The translations under genes and the position numbers were made by a program. DNA of 64,000 nt from an uncultured Alphaproteobacteria bacterium (GTDB taxonomy: Bacteria; Pseudomonadota; Alphaproteobacteria; HIMB59): the NCBI GenBank assembly GCA_902611415.1, contig CACLZM010000001.1, positions 124,001 through 188,000 of the forward strand. Reading direction: 5' to 3'. The stretch's first letter is position 1. Each line of letters starts with the position of its first letter. Below, in pieces: positions 55,661-64,000 of the stretch. The notes below the pieces were generated by a model, which ran no database searches, had not been told where the DNA came from, and worked only from the letters and a program-made list of their open reading frames with translations.

Positions 55661-56436
55661 TATTTTTTTAATCCCTTACCTAAATAAGACTCGATAACCT
55701 GTTCATTTGACTTTACGTCCTCAGCAGAGCCTTTAAAAAGTACTGATCCCTCAGCTAAAACAATTACAGGGTCACACAGTTCACTTATAAAATTAAAATC
55801 GTGTTCAATCATACAAAATGTGTAACCTTTATCTTGATTAAGTTTTAAAATTGAGTCACTTATGTCTCTAAGCAGTGTTTTATTAACTCCAGCGCCAACT
55901 TCATCTAAAAAAACTATTTTAGCATCTACCATCATTGTCCTTGCCAATTCTAAAAGTTTTTTTTGACCTCCAGATAGATTTCCAGCTCTCTCATTCTTAA
56001 GGTGTTCAATTTTTAAAAATTTTAATACTTCCATGGCTTTATCTTTAATTAATTCATCTTCTTTTTTAATTTTTTGACTATTCATCAGCGAATAAAGAAG
56101 CTTTTCACCTTTTTGATTACCTGGCACTACCATTAAATTCTCAATAACTGTCATATTTGAAAATTCGTGTGCGATTTGAAATGTTCTTAATACTCCCAAA
56201 TGAAATAAGTCGTGGGACTCTTCATTTGTTATTTCAACACCATTATAGAAAACTTTACCAGTATCTGGCTTCAGATTACCAGTAATTACATTAAATAAAG
56301 TAGTCTTACCAGACCCATTAGGTCCGATAATTCCTGTTATAGCTTTATCCTTAATTTCTAAGGAGCAATTATTTAGTGCAACTAATCCACCAAATGTTTT
56401 AACCAAATTTTCGACTTTTATTAAAATATTGTTCAT
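55660..56436 (-). CDS. livG: Branched-chain amino acid ABC transporter ATP-binding protein LivG
   Basis: The 258-residue ATPase has Walker A GPNGSGKTT, the LivG-typical RTFQIAHEFSNMTVIENL, signature LSGGQKKLLELARTM and Walker B IVFLDEVGAGV (DEV where DEP is usual), with the switch histidine in CMIEHDFNFI. It is the first gene of the livGFHM operon; 63 bases separate its start from the divergent tRNA-Arg, so promoters for both directions must lie there. Confidence 0.94.
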   Translation of the reverse strand: MNNILIKVENLVKTFGGLVALNNCSLEIKDKAITGIIGPNGSGKTTLFNVITGNLKPDTGKVFYNGVEITNEESHDLFHLGVLRTFQIAHEFSNMTVIENLMVVPGNQKGEKLLYSLMNSQKIKKEDELIKDKAMEVLKFLKIEHLKNERAGNLSGGQKKLLELARTMMVDAKIVFLDEVGAGVNKTLLRDISDSILKLNQDKGYTFCMIEHDFNFISELCDPVIVLAEGSVLFKGSAEDVKSNEQVIESYLGKGLKK

Positions 56437-56499
56437 TTAAAAATTAATGCATATTAAAGTAGAAAATATAAAGTTGAAGTGGTAAATATTCCAATAAAT

Positions 56500-56576
56500 G
56501 CGCTCTTAGCTCAGCTGGATAGAGCATCTGCCTTCTAAGCAGAGGGTCGCAGGTTCGAATCCTGCAGAGCGCGCCA
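56500..56576 (+). tRNA. tRNA-Arg (anticodon UCU)
   Basis: The cloverleaf is complete. The acceptor stem GCGCTCT pairs with AGAGCGC, the D arm is AGCTCAGCTGGATAGAG, the anticodon stem TCTGC/GCAGA encloses CTTCTAA (anticodon UCU), and the T arm contains GGTTCGAATCC. The discriminator is G at 56573, with CCA encoded at 56574-56576. A restriction-modification locus begins directly downstream, and tRNA-Arg genes are frequent integration targets. Confidence 0.97.
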
Positions 56577-56599
56577 TTTTCTTATTTTTCATTTAGCCA

Positions 56600-56621
56600 A
56601 GGTAGCATATAGGTAACATTT
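56600..56621. repeat. Tandem 11-bp imperfect direct repeat beside tRNA-Arg
   Basis: AGGTAGCATAT (56600-56610) and AGGTAACATTT (56611-56621) match at 9 of 11 positions, head to tail, 23 bases after the tRNA CCA end. Repeated short boxes of this kind next to a tRNA 3' end resemble integrase arm-type binding sites near attachment sites. No integrase gene is present in the window, so this may be a relic. Confidence 0.45.
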
Positions 56622-56640
56622 GTAATATATTTTGTTTGTT

Positions 56641-58719
56641 ATGAAATTAAACGATAATGAAAAAAGAGATATTGTAAATTTAATTGAACAGGGTAAAGAG
56701 CTCCCTGATAAATACAGATTTTTATTATTTGATCAATCAAAACAAGTTGAGCTTATTTGGAATGGTAAATCTGATGAAATTACAAATGTAGTTTTACCAT
56801 TTCAGATTATTGAACAAATAGATGAGCCAAGAAATGAGAAAATAAAAATATCTCAAGGCTCTTTTGATTTTGACTCTGGTCGCCAAATGACTGGCTGGAC
56901 AAATAAACTAATTTGGGGAGATAATAAATTTATTCTTTCATCATTAAAAAATGGGCCAATGAGAAAAGAAATAGAAAAAGAAGGTGGCATAAAATTAATA
57001 TACATAGACCCTCCTTTTGATGTTGGCGCAGACTTTTCAATGAATATTGAGATTGGAGAGGGCTCTTACGAGAAAAAACCAAATGTTCTTGAGCAATTTG
57101 CTTATAGAGACACTTGGGGTAAGGGAGAAGATTCATTTTTATCTATGATATATGAGAGATTAATTCTTATGCGAGACTTATTAGCTGATGACGGAAGTAT
57201 CTTTGTTCATTGCGATTGGAGGTTAAATTCATACTTAAGAGCAATTCTGAATGAGGTATTTGGAAAAGATAATTTTCAGAATGAAATAGTTTGGCACTAT
57301 GTTAGAGGTGCGAGTTCTAGAGAGAGGTATGGTAAAAAATATGACTCAATATTTTTTTACTCAAAATCAGACAACTATACATTTAACTTAATTGATGTCT
57401 CTGTAGCGTACAGTCCTGAAACATTAGCCAGGGCTAATCGTGGTGCCAATAGATATGGTATCTCAGGCGAAGAGCTTGAGAAAAAAGGAAAAAATCCTGG
57501 TGACGTATGGTCAGATTTACACCCCATACAAGGAAATTCTCTTGAAAATACAAGTTATCCTACCCAGAAACCTGAAAAACTTTTAGAAAGAATAATTAAA
57601 GGATCTTCAAATAAAGGTGAAATAGTTTGTGATTTTTTTTGTGGATCTGGAACTGTTGCGGCGGTTGCAGAAAAATTAGAAAGAAAGTGGTTGTGTTCTG
57701 ATTTAGGTAAGTTTGCAATTCATGCTACAAGAAAAAGAATGATAGGTATTCAAAGAGAACTAAAAAAAAACAAAAATAACTGGAGAGCATTCGAAATTCT
57801 TAATTTAGGAAAATATCAAAGACATCATTATATTTATGATGGAAAGAATGAAAGAGATGAAATTAAAATAAAGCAAAAAATTAAAAAAGAAAAAGAATTT
57901 GAAAATCTAATTTTAGATGCATATGGAGCGATGAGTATTAATGGTTTTGAAACTATTCATGGAAAAAAAGGCTCAGTCTTTGTATCACTTGGCCCGATTA
58001 ATCAACCTCTATCTAGACTGCATGTTGAAGAAGTTTTATCAGAGTGTCTCAAAAACAAGATAACCTCAGTTGATATTCTTGGTTTTGAATATGAAATGGG
58101 TTTGTTTCCTACAATACAAGAAGAAGCAAAGTCAAAAGGTATTAGTTTATCTTACAAACAAATTCCCATGGAAGTTTTTGATAAACGAGCTGTATCAAAG
58201 GGTGAAGTAATTTTTCATGATGTAGCTTATATTGAATTTAAGCCACATTTTAATGGAAATAAAATTGCTGTAGAATTAATTGATTTTGCTGTTTTCTATA
58301 ATGAAGACAATATAGGCATTGATGAATCTCTAACAAATGGAAAATCAAAAATCATTGTAGAAAATGGCCAAATAGTTGAAAAGAAAAAGGATAATGATGG
58401 TATTATATCTGAGAACATCCTTACAAAAAACTGGCATGATTGGGTTGATTACTGGTCTGTAGATTTTGATTATGAATCAAAACTTGAAATTATAAAATTT
58501 AAAACTGAAAAAGGTGAGATTGAAGAAGAATGGACAGGTAATTATGTTTTCGAAAATGAATGGCAATCATTTAGGGGTAAATATAAAGATAATAAATTAG
58601 AAAAATTAGAACTAAAATCATCTTACAGAGAAATAACAAAAAACAAAACTAAGGTTGCTGTTAAAGTAGTTGATATATTTGGCAATGATACAATGAAAGT
58701 TATAGAGGTTAAACTCTAA
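56641..58719 (+). CDS. mod: Type III restriction-modification system, adenine methyltransferase subunit
   Basis: Mod recognises the site and methylates adenine N6 with SAM, and also guides Res. The 692-residue protein has motif IV DPPF (D123-F126 in LIYIDPPFDVGADF) before the SAM-binding motif I (DFFCGSGTVAAVAEK, D331 onward), the order of beta-class enzymes, plus FVHCDWRLNSYLRAIL and TQKPEKLLERII. The central part between the motifs probably holds target recognition. I chose the ATG at 56641 over a TTG three codons upstream. No Shine-Dalgarno sequence is visible. The stop overlaps res as TAATG. Confidence 0.93.
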   Translation: MKLNDNEKRDIVNLIEQGKELPDKYRFLLFDQSKQVELIWNGKSDEITNVVLPFQIIEQIDEPRNEKIKISQGSFDFDSGRQMTGWTNKLIWGDNKFILSSLKNGPMRKEIEKEGGIKLIYIDPPFDVGADFSMNIEIGEGSYEKKPNVLEQFAYRDTWGKGEDSFLSMIYERLILMRDLLADDGSIFVHCDWRLNSYLRAILNEVFGKDNFQNEIVWHYVRGASSRERYGKKYDSIFFYSKSDNYTFNLIDVSVAYSPETLARANRGANRYGISGEELEKKGKNPGDVWSDLHPIQGNSLENTSYPTQKPEKLLERIIKGSSNKGEIVCDFFCGSGTVAAVAEKLERKWLCSDLGKFAIHATRKRMIGIQRELKKNKNNWRAFEILNLGKYQRHHYIYDGKNERDEIKIKQKIKKEKEFENLILDAYGAMSINGFETIHGKKGSVFVSLGPINQPLSRLHVEEVLSECLKNKITSVDILGFEYEMGLFPTIQEEAKSKGISLSYKQIPMEVFDKRAVSKGEVIFHDVAYIEFKPHFNGNKIAVELIDFAVFYNEDNIGIDESLTNGKSKIIVENGQIVEKKKDNDGIISENILTKNWHDWVDYWSVDFDYESKLEIIKFKTEKGEIEEEWTGNYVFENEWQSFRGKYKDNKLEKLELKSSYREITKNKTKVAVKVVDIFGNDTMKVIEVKL

Positions 58720-61349
58720 TGGGCCTAGATAAAAACTTTCCTCGTCATCCTCATGTAATTTTAGAACCGAATGTTCGTTGGTATCCAGGAAGTGAAGGTA
58801 TCGGTGACAAAGGTAGAGAGAAATTATTACCGCCATTAGTTAATAAGATAAGAAAAGATGTGTACGAATGGAGAAATAATGGTTATCCAAATATTTCTGA
58901 AGTATCACAAACTCTTTTGAATTATTGGTTTAAAACAGATCATCTAAATGGATTTCAATACTATTTTGCTCAAAGAGAGTCAGTTGAGTCTATTATTTAT
59001 CTATATGAATATGAAAATATTAGAAATCTATCTGAACTATTAAAATATGACTCATCTGGAGTTATGGTTGACTCAATGTTTGAAGAGTCATGGCTGAGAT
59101 TAGTAATAAAGCAAGCAACTGGTACTGGAAAAACAAAAGTGCTGTCTTTATTAATGGCGTGGTGTTTCTTTCATAAAGAATTTATTGAAGACTCTGAGCT
59201 TTCACAAAATTTCCTTCTTCTTGCCCCTAATACGATTGTTCTTGATAGGTTGAAAGGCGATATTGAGGGCTTAAAAGTTTTTAATAATGACCCAGTAATT
59301 CCTCCAAATGGATATAGTGGCAGATCATGGAATTTTTATCCTAAAATTCACATTCAAGATAATATTGGCACTTTATCAAAAAATGGAAATATTTTTTTAA
59401 CTAATATTCAACGTTTTGTTACTCGAAGTGATAGTAATAATGAAAATTCATCTATGGATTATTTTTTGGGCGATAAACCTGTTACTAAAACATCAGATAA
59501 TAAAATTTTAGTAAGAGATATAGTTAATAATATTGATGACATTATTGTTTTAAACGATGAAGCCCATCATATACATGATAAAAAACTTGCATGGTTTAAA
59601 ACAATAGAAACTATTAACAATAATCTTATTCAAAAAAATAAAAAATTACCTTTACAACTAGATGTTACAGCTACTCCTAAAGACCAAAAAGGAAATATAT
59701 TTCCTCATACCATATCTGATTATCCATTAGTAGAAGCTATAGCTCAGGAGGTAGTAAAAACCCCAATACTTCCAGATGAAGCTAGCAGGGGAAAGTTAGA
59801 AGAGAACACATCAGCAAAATTCTCAGAAAGATGGAGAGATTATATTGACCTTGGAGTTACTGTTTGGGAACAAGATTTCGAAACTCATAAAAAGCTTGGA
59901 AAAAAAGCTCTGTTATTTGTTATGGTGGATGACACTAAGAATTGTGATGATGTAAAAGAATATTTAGAAAATAATTACCCTTTATTAAAAGGAGGAACTT
60001 TTGTCATACATACTAATAAAGAGGGACGAATAGATGAGGGTGCATCAGCAAAAAGTCAAAAAGAACTTCAAGAGCTTAGAGAATTAGCAAATAAAGTAGA
60101 CAGTGAAGATAATAACATTAAAGCAATTGTCTCTGTATTAATGTTAAAAGAAGGCTGGGATGTAAAAAATGTCACTACTGTCGTTGGCTTAAGACCCTTT
60201 GTGGCATCATCAAATATTCTTCCTGAACAAGCATTGGGAAGGGGGTTAAGAAGAATGTATTTCGGTGAAGATCAAACAGAAGAACTAAATGTAGTGGGCA
60301 CTCCAGCCTTTATGGAATTTGTTGAAAGTATTAAGTCGGAGGGTGTTATACTAGAGAAAAGATCTATGGGTAAGGGCTCTGACCCATCTGGACCAACTAT
60401 TATTGAAATCGATAAAAATAAAGATTTAGAAAAATTAGATATTGAAATACCTATTCTTTCTCCAAGTATAATTCGTGAATACAAAAACTTAGAAGAACTT
60501 GATGTAAACAAATTTGAGTTTACACCATTAGAGTTAAAAACTTTTAGTCCAGAAGAACAAAAAAACATACTTTTAAGAGATATTCTTGACGATGAGGTTA
60601 GAAGAGAGGTTAAATTAGATAGTTTGCATGTTAATGCTACCTCTATAATTACTTTTTTTACAAAATCAATTATGACAGAGCTACGCCTATATGGAGGACA
60701 AGATATTCTTTATGGTAAACTTAAAAGTTTTCTAAGAGATAAATTGTTTGGGCAGACTGTTGATCTTGAAGATGCTAATGTGGCAAGAAACTTAAGTGAA
60801 ACTAACGTAAGGTATTTAATAAGAGAAACATTTAAAAAACAAATTAATGCCTTAACCGTTGTCGATACTGGCTCTACTGAAGTTCAAAACTATATTAAAG
60901 TCTCTAATCAAAAAACATTCAGCATACCTAGAACTCAAGAATTTTTACCTGCTAAAAAATCTATATTTAATAAGATAGTCGGTGACTCTCATTTTGAGCT
61001 TCGCTTTGCGGGTTTTTTAGATACAGCCGTTGATGTAAATCGTTTTATTAAAAATTACATTCAATTAGGTTTTAAAATGGAATATATCAACAATGAAGGT
61101 GGTATCAGCTATTACTATCCTGATTTCGTAATCCATCTAAATAATGGTGATAGGTTTATCGTTGAAACTAAAGGCGCTGAAAACTTAGATGATCCTCGTA
61201 AAATTGAAAGACTTAAGACCTGGTGTGAAGATGCATCTCGATCTACAGGTAAAAGTTATTCTTGCTTATATGTAAAACAAGAAGAGTGGGATAGACTTGG
61301 ACTTACTCCAAATTCATTTGGTGAAATTATAGAAATATTTAAAGCATAA
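58719..61349 (+). CDS. res: Type III restriction-modification system, restriction subunit
   Basis: Res is the SF2 helicase-nuclease partner of Mod. The 876-residue protein has Walker A ATGTGKT (133-139), the DEAH box (280-283 in VLNDEAHHIHD), motif III TAT (about 317-319), later helicase motifs in VLMLKEGWDVKNV and LPEQALGRGLRRM, and a C-terminal PD-(D/E)xK nuclease with PD at 801-802 and ETK at 816-818 (FIVETKGAE). All key motifs are present, so the system looks intact. It is translationally coupled to mod and is followed by non-coding and remnant DNA. Confidence 0.93.
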   Translation: MGLDKNFPRHPHVILEPNVRWYPGSEGIGDKGREKLLPPLVNKIRKDVYEWRNNGYPNISEVSQTLLNYWFKTDHLNGFQYYFAQRESVESIIYLYEYENIRNLSELLKYDSSGVMVDSMFEESWLRLVIKQATGTGKTKVLSLLMAWCFFHKEFIEDSELSQNFLLLAPNTIVLDRLKGDIEGLKVFNNDPVIPPNGYSGRSWNFYPKIHIQDNIGTLSKNGNIFLTNIQRFVTRSDSNNENSSMDYFLGDKPVTKTSDNKILVRDIVNNIDDIIVLNDEAHHIHDKKLAWFKTIETINNNLIQKNKKLPLQLDVTATPKDQKGNIFPHTISDYPLVEAIAQEVVKTPILPDEASRGKLEENTSAKFSERWRDYIDLGVTVWEQDFETHKKLGKKALLFVMVDDTKNCDDVKEYLENNYPLLKGGTFVIHTNKEGRIDEGASAKSQKELQELRELANKVDSEDNNIKAIVSVLMLKEGWDVKNVTTVVGLRPFVASSNILPEQALGRGLRRMYFGEDQTEELNVVGTPAFMEFVESIKSEGVILEKRSMGKGSDPSGPTIIEIDKNKDLEKLDIEIPILSPSIIREYKNLEELDVNKFEFTPLELKTFSPEEQKNILLRDILDDEVRREVKLDSLHVNATSIITFFTKSIMTELRLYGGQDILYGKLKSFLRDKLFGQTVDLEDANVARNLSETNVRYLIRETFKKQINALTVVDTGSTEVQNYIKVSNQKTFSIPRTQEFLPAKKSIFNKIVGDSHFELRFAGFLDTAVDVNRFIKNYIQLGFKMEYINNEGGISYYYPDFVIHLNNGDRFIVETKGAENLDDPRKIERLKTWCEDASRSTGKSYSCLYVKQEEWDRLGLTPNSFGEIIEIFKA

Positions 61350-61692
61350 ATTTAGTATCTGTTATCAACGTTTTTTATATTTGTTTAATTAAAGAAGTTA
61401 ATTACTTTTGTTGAGTCGAGGGTGGCTTGGTATCCTTCGTCTTTTTTTTTGGAGATGTTCTCAATTTTTGAAAAGATATCGATGAACGACTCTGCGGTAA
61501 GTTCAACTTCTTGATTTGCTCGGGTGTCATTTTGTATAAAGTCACTTATATTTTCCTGATATTGGTTGCTTTCTATATAACCAACATACCATACTGTGTC
61601 TATAATACCAACCTTCAGTTAATAAGTGTCATATAAATGTTATCTGACATCCTAAGGCATATCAGTATAGTAAAAGATTGAATGTTAATTTA
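61350..61692. other. Gene-poor gap of 343 bases after the type III system
   Basis: No intact gene is seen. The stretch holds a coding-like remnant on the minus strand (61385-61618) with locally higher G+C than the flanks. The remaining 70 bases before the HAD gene are AT-rich and show no clear hairpin. No copy of the tRNA-Arg 3' end was found, so no att duplicate marks the far edge of the putative island. Confidence 0.6.
61385..61618 (-). pseudogene. C-terminal remnant of an unidentified gene
   Basis: A minus-strand frame of 77 codons plus stop (TAA at 61385-61387) begins immediately after another in-frame stop (61619-61621) and has no ATG near its start. Its translation looks like ordinary soluble protein sequence: LKVGIIDTVWYVGYIESNQY at the start, a charged EVELTAESFIDIFSKIENI in the middle, and DSTKVINFFN at the end. 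Neighbouring frames do not supply the missing N terminus. It is probably the tail of a gene truncated when the island formed or decayed; the family is not recognised. Confidence 0.4.
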
Positions 61693-62346
61693 TTAATTTT
61701 CAAAAATTGAAATATCTAATTTATTAAAACATTTTTTACAAAAACTGAAATCATCATCCATATGAAATAGTCCTGGAAATGCGATACATTCTATTTTAGC
61801 TTTATTGGCTGATAATGCACTCTCAACTGAGTCCTCTATTGCTATGCACTCATTTTCTTTTACACTTAATTTTTTAAGGGCTTCAAAATATATATCTGGG
61901 TAAGGTTTTACTTTTTTTATTAGTTTACTGTTCCCAATAAAATTAAAATCTGTTTTCATTATTTTATCTTTAAGAGTTGTGAAAATAGCATCTATATTTT
62001 TAATTGTAGTAGTTGATGCTAGACCAATTTTAATATTGTTTAATTTAGCATATTTAATTACCTCTAAAACACCCTCTCTCGGATTAATAATATTATAATT
62101 TAAATATTTGTTAAAATATTGAGTTTTTAGTTCTATAATTTTTTTTGAGTCTACTGTGCTCTGATTAATATTAGCAAAATATTCAACTCTATTTCTCCCC
62201 CCTGACTTTTTAAGTAAATTTTTGTATTTATTTTTATCCCAATACCAATCTAGTCCTATTTCCTTAAATGCATGATTAAATGACTGTCTTTGAATATCAG
62301 ACGTTTCTACTAAAGTTCCTATAGATCCAAAAATTATTGCTTTCAT
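61693..62346 (-). CDS. HAD-superfamily (CbbY-like) protein lacking the nucleophile aspartate
   Basis: The 217-residue protein has the CbbY/beta-phosphoglucomutase-like layout: a cap domain after motif I, motif II in IGLASTTTIKN, motif III lysine in VKPYPDIYFEAL, and motif IV in CIAIEDSVESALSA. Motif I, normally FDxDGTL, reads FGSIGTL, so both catalytic aspartates are replaced. Similar FGSIGTL proteins occur, from memory, in marine Rhodobacterales, which suggests a conserved non-phosphatase role rather than random decay. It lies 31 bases after an SDR gene, on the same strand. Confidence 0.8.
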   Translation of the reverse strand: MKAIIFGSIGTLVETSDIQRQSFNHAFKEIGLDWYWDKNKYKNLLKKSGGRNRVEYFANINQSTVDSKKIIELKTQYFNKYLNYNIINPREGVLEVIKYAKLNNIKIGLASTTTIKNIDAIFTTLKDKIMKTDFNFIGNSKLIKKVKPYPDIYFEALKKLSVKENECIAIEDSVESALSANKAKIECIAFPGLFHMDDDFSFCKKCFNKLDISIFEN

Positions 62347-62377
62347 AAAATTATCTAAATTTTGTTAATTACTAATT

Positions 62378-63145
62378 TTATTTAGCAGTCCAACCACCGT
62401 CTACCACTATCGACGACCCTGTAATCATTGATGAACCATTTGATGCCAGATATACAACTGCAGTAGCTACGTCGCTTTCAGTAGCTAATCTACCAAGAGG
62501 TATATTTTTTAAAGTTTCTTTTTTAAATTTTTTATTAATAAAAAACTTTTTTACCATTGGAGTTTCAACAAACGTTGGGCAAACAGAATTGACACGAATA
62601 TTTCTTGAAGCTAAATCCAGAGCCATTCCTTTAGTTAACCCTTCAATACCAAATTTTGTCATATTGTAAGTGCTTCTATTTGGTGCTCCAACTTTGCCTA
62701 GCTGAGAGGACATATTAATGATACTTCCTCCATTTGTTTTTCTATTTTTTGTCTTTAACATCTTTCTGGATGCTAATTGCGCAACATGAAAAGAAGCTTT
62801 CAAATTTAAATCAACCATATAATCCATATCTTCTTTTTTAATTTTGTTAAAAAACTCAGGTATATTTGTTCCCGCATTATTTACTAAAATATCTAATCTA
62901 TTAATTTTTGAAAAAACTTGGGTTATTTGATCAAAATTAAATAAATCACAAACATAAAATTCACATTTTCTTTTTAATTTGTTTATTTCTTTTTTAACTC
63001 TAATTAGATCTTTTTCAGTGCGACTTAAAATTATTAAATCAGCACCAGCTTCTGCTAAAGCAATAGCTGAAGCTCTTCCAATACCCTTACCCGCACCTGT
63101 CACAAGTGCTATTTTTTTCTTTAGACTTAAGCTTTTTAAATACAT
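62378..63145 (-). CDS. Short-chain dehydrogenase/reductase
   Basis: The 255-residue classical SDR has the cofactor motif VTGAGKGIGRASAIAL, NNAG in DILVNNAGTN, and the catalytic Ser-Tyr-Lys in INMSSQLGKV and STYNMTKFGIEG, with a typical C-terminal GSSIVVDGGWTAK. Acidic residues that would force NAD over NADP are not clear. The ATG at 63145 overlaps the upstream hisD-like gene stop as TGATG; a GTG one codon earlier is less likely. The substrate is unknown; the neighbours point to a hydroxylated sulfonate or polyol. Confidence 0.9.
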   Translation of the reverse strand: MYLKSLSLKKKIALVTGAGKGIGRASAIALAEAGADLIILSRTEKDLIRVKKEINKLKRKCEFYVCDLFNFDQITQVFSKINRLDILVNNAGTNIPEFFNKIKKEDMDYMVDLNLKASFHVAQLASRKMLKTKNRKTNGGSIINMSSQLGKVGAPNRSTYNMTKFGIEGLTKGMALDLASRNIRVNSVCPTFVETPMVKKFFINKKFKKETLKNIPLGRLATESDVATAVVYLASNGSSMITGSSIVVDGGWTAK

Positions 63146-64000
63146 CACTTAGGTTTTATTTTAGATACTGGTTTTCCATAGGCTACATTAATACCACCAT
63201 ATCTTCTTGCTCTGACATTACATTGTTCGGCATGGCCTATAAAACCCTCTAAATATGATAATCTTGATCCATATTCTGCAATTTTTGTAGCTGCTTCATC
63301 AGTTGTAATTTTTTGATAAGTATGAGTTTTTATAAATTTACCAACCCATAAACCTCCTGTGTATCTTCCAGCTTTTTTTGTCGGTAAAGTATGGTTTGTT
63401 CCTATTACTTTATCTCCATTAGCAACATTTGTTCTTGCGCCCAAAAAAAGTGCTCCATAAGATGTCATATTTTTTAAAAACCATTCATCTCTATCTGTCA
63501 TAACTTGAACATGCTCTGAAGCTATTTCATTAGCTTTCATTAACATCTCATCATAACTTTCACACAAAATTATTTCACCATAATCTTTCCAGCTAACACC
63601 AGCAGTATCTTTTGTTGGTAAAATTTTGAGCAGTCTATCTATTTCTTTTATTGTTTCTGATGCTAAATCTCTTGAATTAGTAATCATTATTGCAGGTGAA
63701 TTATAACCATGCTCTGCTTGTCCAAGAAGATCTGTAGCACATATCTCTGCATCTACAGTATCATCGCAGATAATCATTGTTTCAGTAGGACCAGCAAATA
63801 AATCGATACCAACCTTACCAAATAATTGTCTTTTTGCTTCCGCAACGTATGCGTTTCCAGGACCAACAATCATATCTACTGGTTCTATGGTTTCAGTCCC
63901 AATAGCCATAGCTCCAACACCCTGCATTCCACCTAAAACGTATATTTCATGTGCTCCTCCCATTTTCATGGCTGTAACTACAGCAGCATTTGGTTTTCCT
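63145..64000 (-). CDS. Histidinol dehydrogenase family protein, HpsN-like (partial)
   Basis: The frame runs off the right edge, so the N terminus is missing; 284 residues remain. It is a zinc-dependent HisD-fold dehydrogenase: [50 protein letters not shown], then [20 protein letters not shown] and [12 protein letters not shown]. The residues after QAEH and the TGGLWVGKF end resemble sulfopropanediol dehydrogenase HpsN more than biosynthetic HisD, where QAEHD is usual. HpsN oxidises 2,3-dihydroxypropane-1-sulfonate to sulfolactate. Lack of other his genes and linkage to an SDR and a HAD support a catabolic role. Confidence 0.85.
   Translation of the reverse strand, partial: GKPNAAVVTAMKMGGAHEIYVLGGMQGVGAMAIGTETIEPVDMIVGPGNAYVAEAKRQLFGKVGIDLFAGPTETMIICDDTVDAEICATDLLGQAEHGYNSPAIMITNSRDLASETIKEIDRLLKILPTKDTAGVSWKDYGEIILCESYDEMLMKANEIASEHVQVMTDRDEWFLKNMTSYGALFLGARTNVANGDKVIGTNHTLPTKKAGRYTGGLWVGKFIKTHTYQKITTDEAATKIAEYGSRLSYLEGFIGHAEQCNVRARRYGGINVAYGKPVSKIKPK

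Noticed and set aside
61350-61692. A second copy of the tRNA-Arg 3' end as attR
   Set aside because: I read both strands of this gap for GGTTCGAATCC or the acceptor sequence and found none.
63145-64000. Histidine biosynthetic HisD
   Set aside because: The residues after QAEH and the C-terminal TGGLWVGKF region fit HpsN-type dehydrogenases better, and the neighbours are an SDR and a HAD protein rather than his genes.

Overview
The window is an AT-rich, densely packed chromosomal segment from an alphaproteobacterium with a streamlined genome. The gene order supports this assignment: rpsB-tsf-pyrH-frr-uppS-cdsA-dxr-bamA-lpxD-fabZ-lpxA-lpxI-lpxB; ppiD-trpEGDC-moaC-moeA-lexA-gltX-gltA; pyrG-kdsA-eno-ftsB-pdhABC-lpd-lipA; and ntrY-ntrX-trkA. 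Fused ispDF, a lipoyl domain on PdhB, LpxI, an alphaproteobacterial-type SerC and an NDUFS4-like complex I subunit agree. Very low G+C, mostly zero or negative gene spacing and high-affinity uptake systems suggest a marine oligotroph (Pelagibacterales/SAR11 or a similar AT-rich lineage). The exact clade cannot be fixed by eye.

Layout. 1-11891 (+): the tail of an unidentified gene, an rpsB leader with a likely pseudoknot over the ribosome binding site, then translation genes, UMP kinase, isoprenoid and phospholipid genes (cdsA carries an apparent frameshift), BamA and the lipid A block. 11863-21842 (-): one tightly overlapped operon from ppiD through tryptophan biosynthesis, molybdenum cofactor genes and lexA to gltX and gltA. 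21874-32788 (+): tpiA, secG, pyrG, kdsA, eno, ftsB-like, the complete pyruvate dehydrogenase complex and lipA. 32785-33924 (-): ispDF, whose start overlaps the divergent ntrY start. 33918-40656 (+): ntrYX, trkA, an IMPase-family phosphatase, a beta-hydroxyacid dehydrogenase and a DNA glycosylase. 40716-45767: a BMP-type nucleoside ABC transporter with a convergent gpt, pointing to purine salvage. 45791-50275 (+): a degenerate Gfo/Idh-like protein, a 100-residue protein, a DUF1015 protein, serC and a short serA, followed by a convergent Nudix gene. 50890-56436: tRNA-Pro, an NDUFS4-like gene, and a branched-chain amino acid ABC transporter whose binding-protein gene faces the livGFHM operon. 56500-61692: tRNA-Arg(UCU), immediately followed by att-like tandem repeats, a type III restriction-modification pair and a gene remnant, probably an accessory island. 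61693-64000 (-): a HAD-like protein without its nucleophile, an SDR and a HisD/HpsN-type dehydrogenase running off the window edge, resembling a sulfonate (DHPS) catabolic locus.

Most of the window is core genome. The points that deserve a second look are the rpsB leader pseudoknot, the cdsA frameshift, tandem E3-binding motifs in PdhC, the DUF1015-serC-serA cluster with neighbouring small proteins, the tRNA-Arg-linked type III system with its remnant, and the nucleophile-less HAD beside the sulfonate-type dehydrogenases. I found no CRISPR array, insertion sequence or clearly novel multi-gene defence system.
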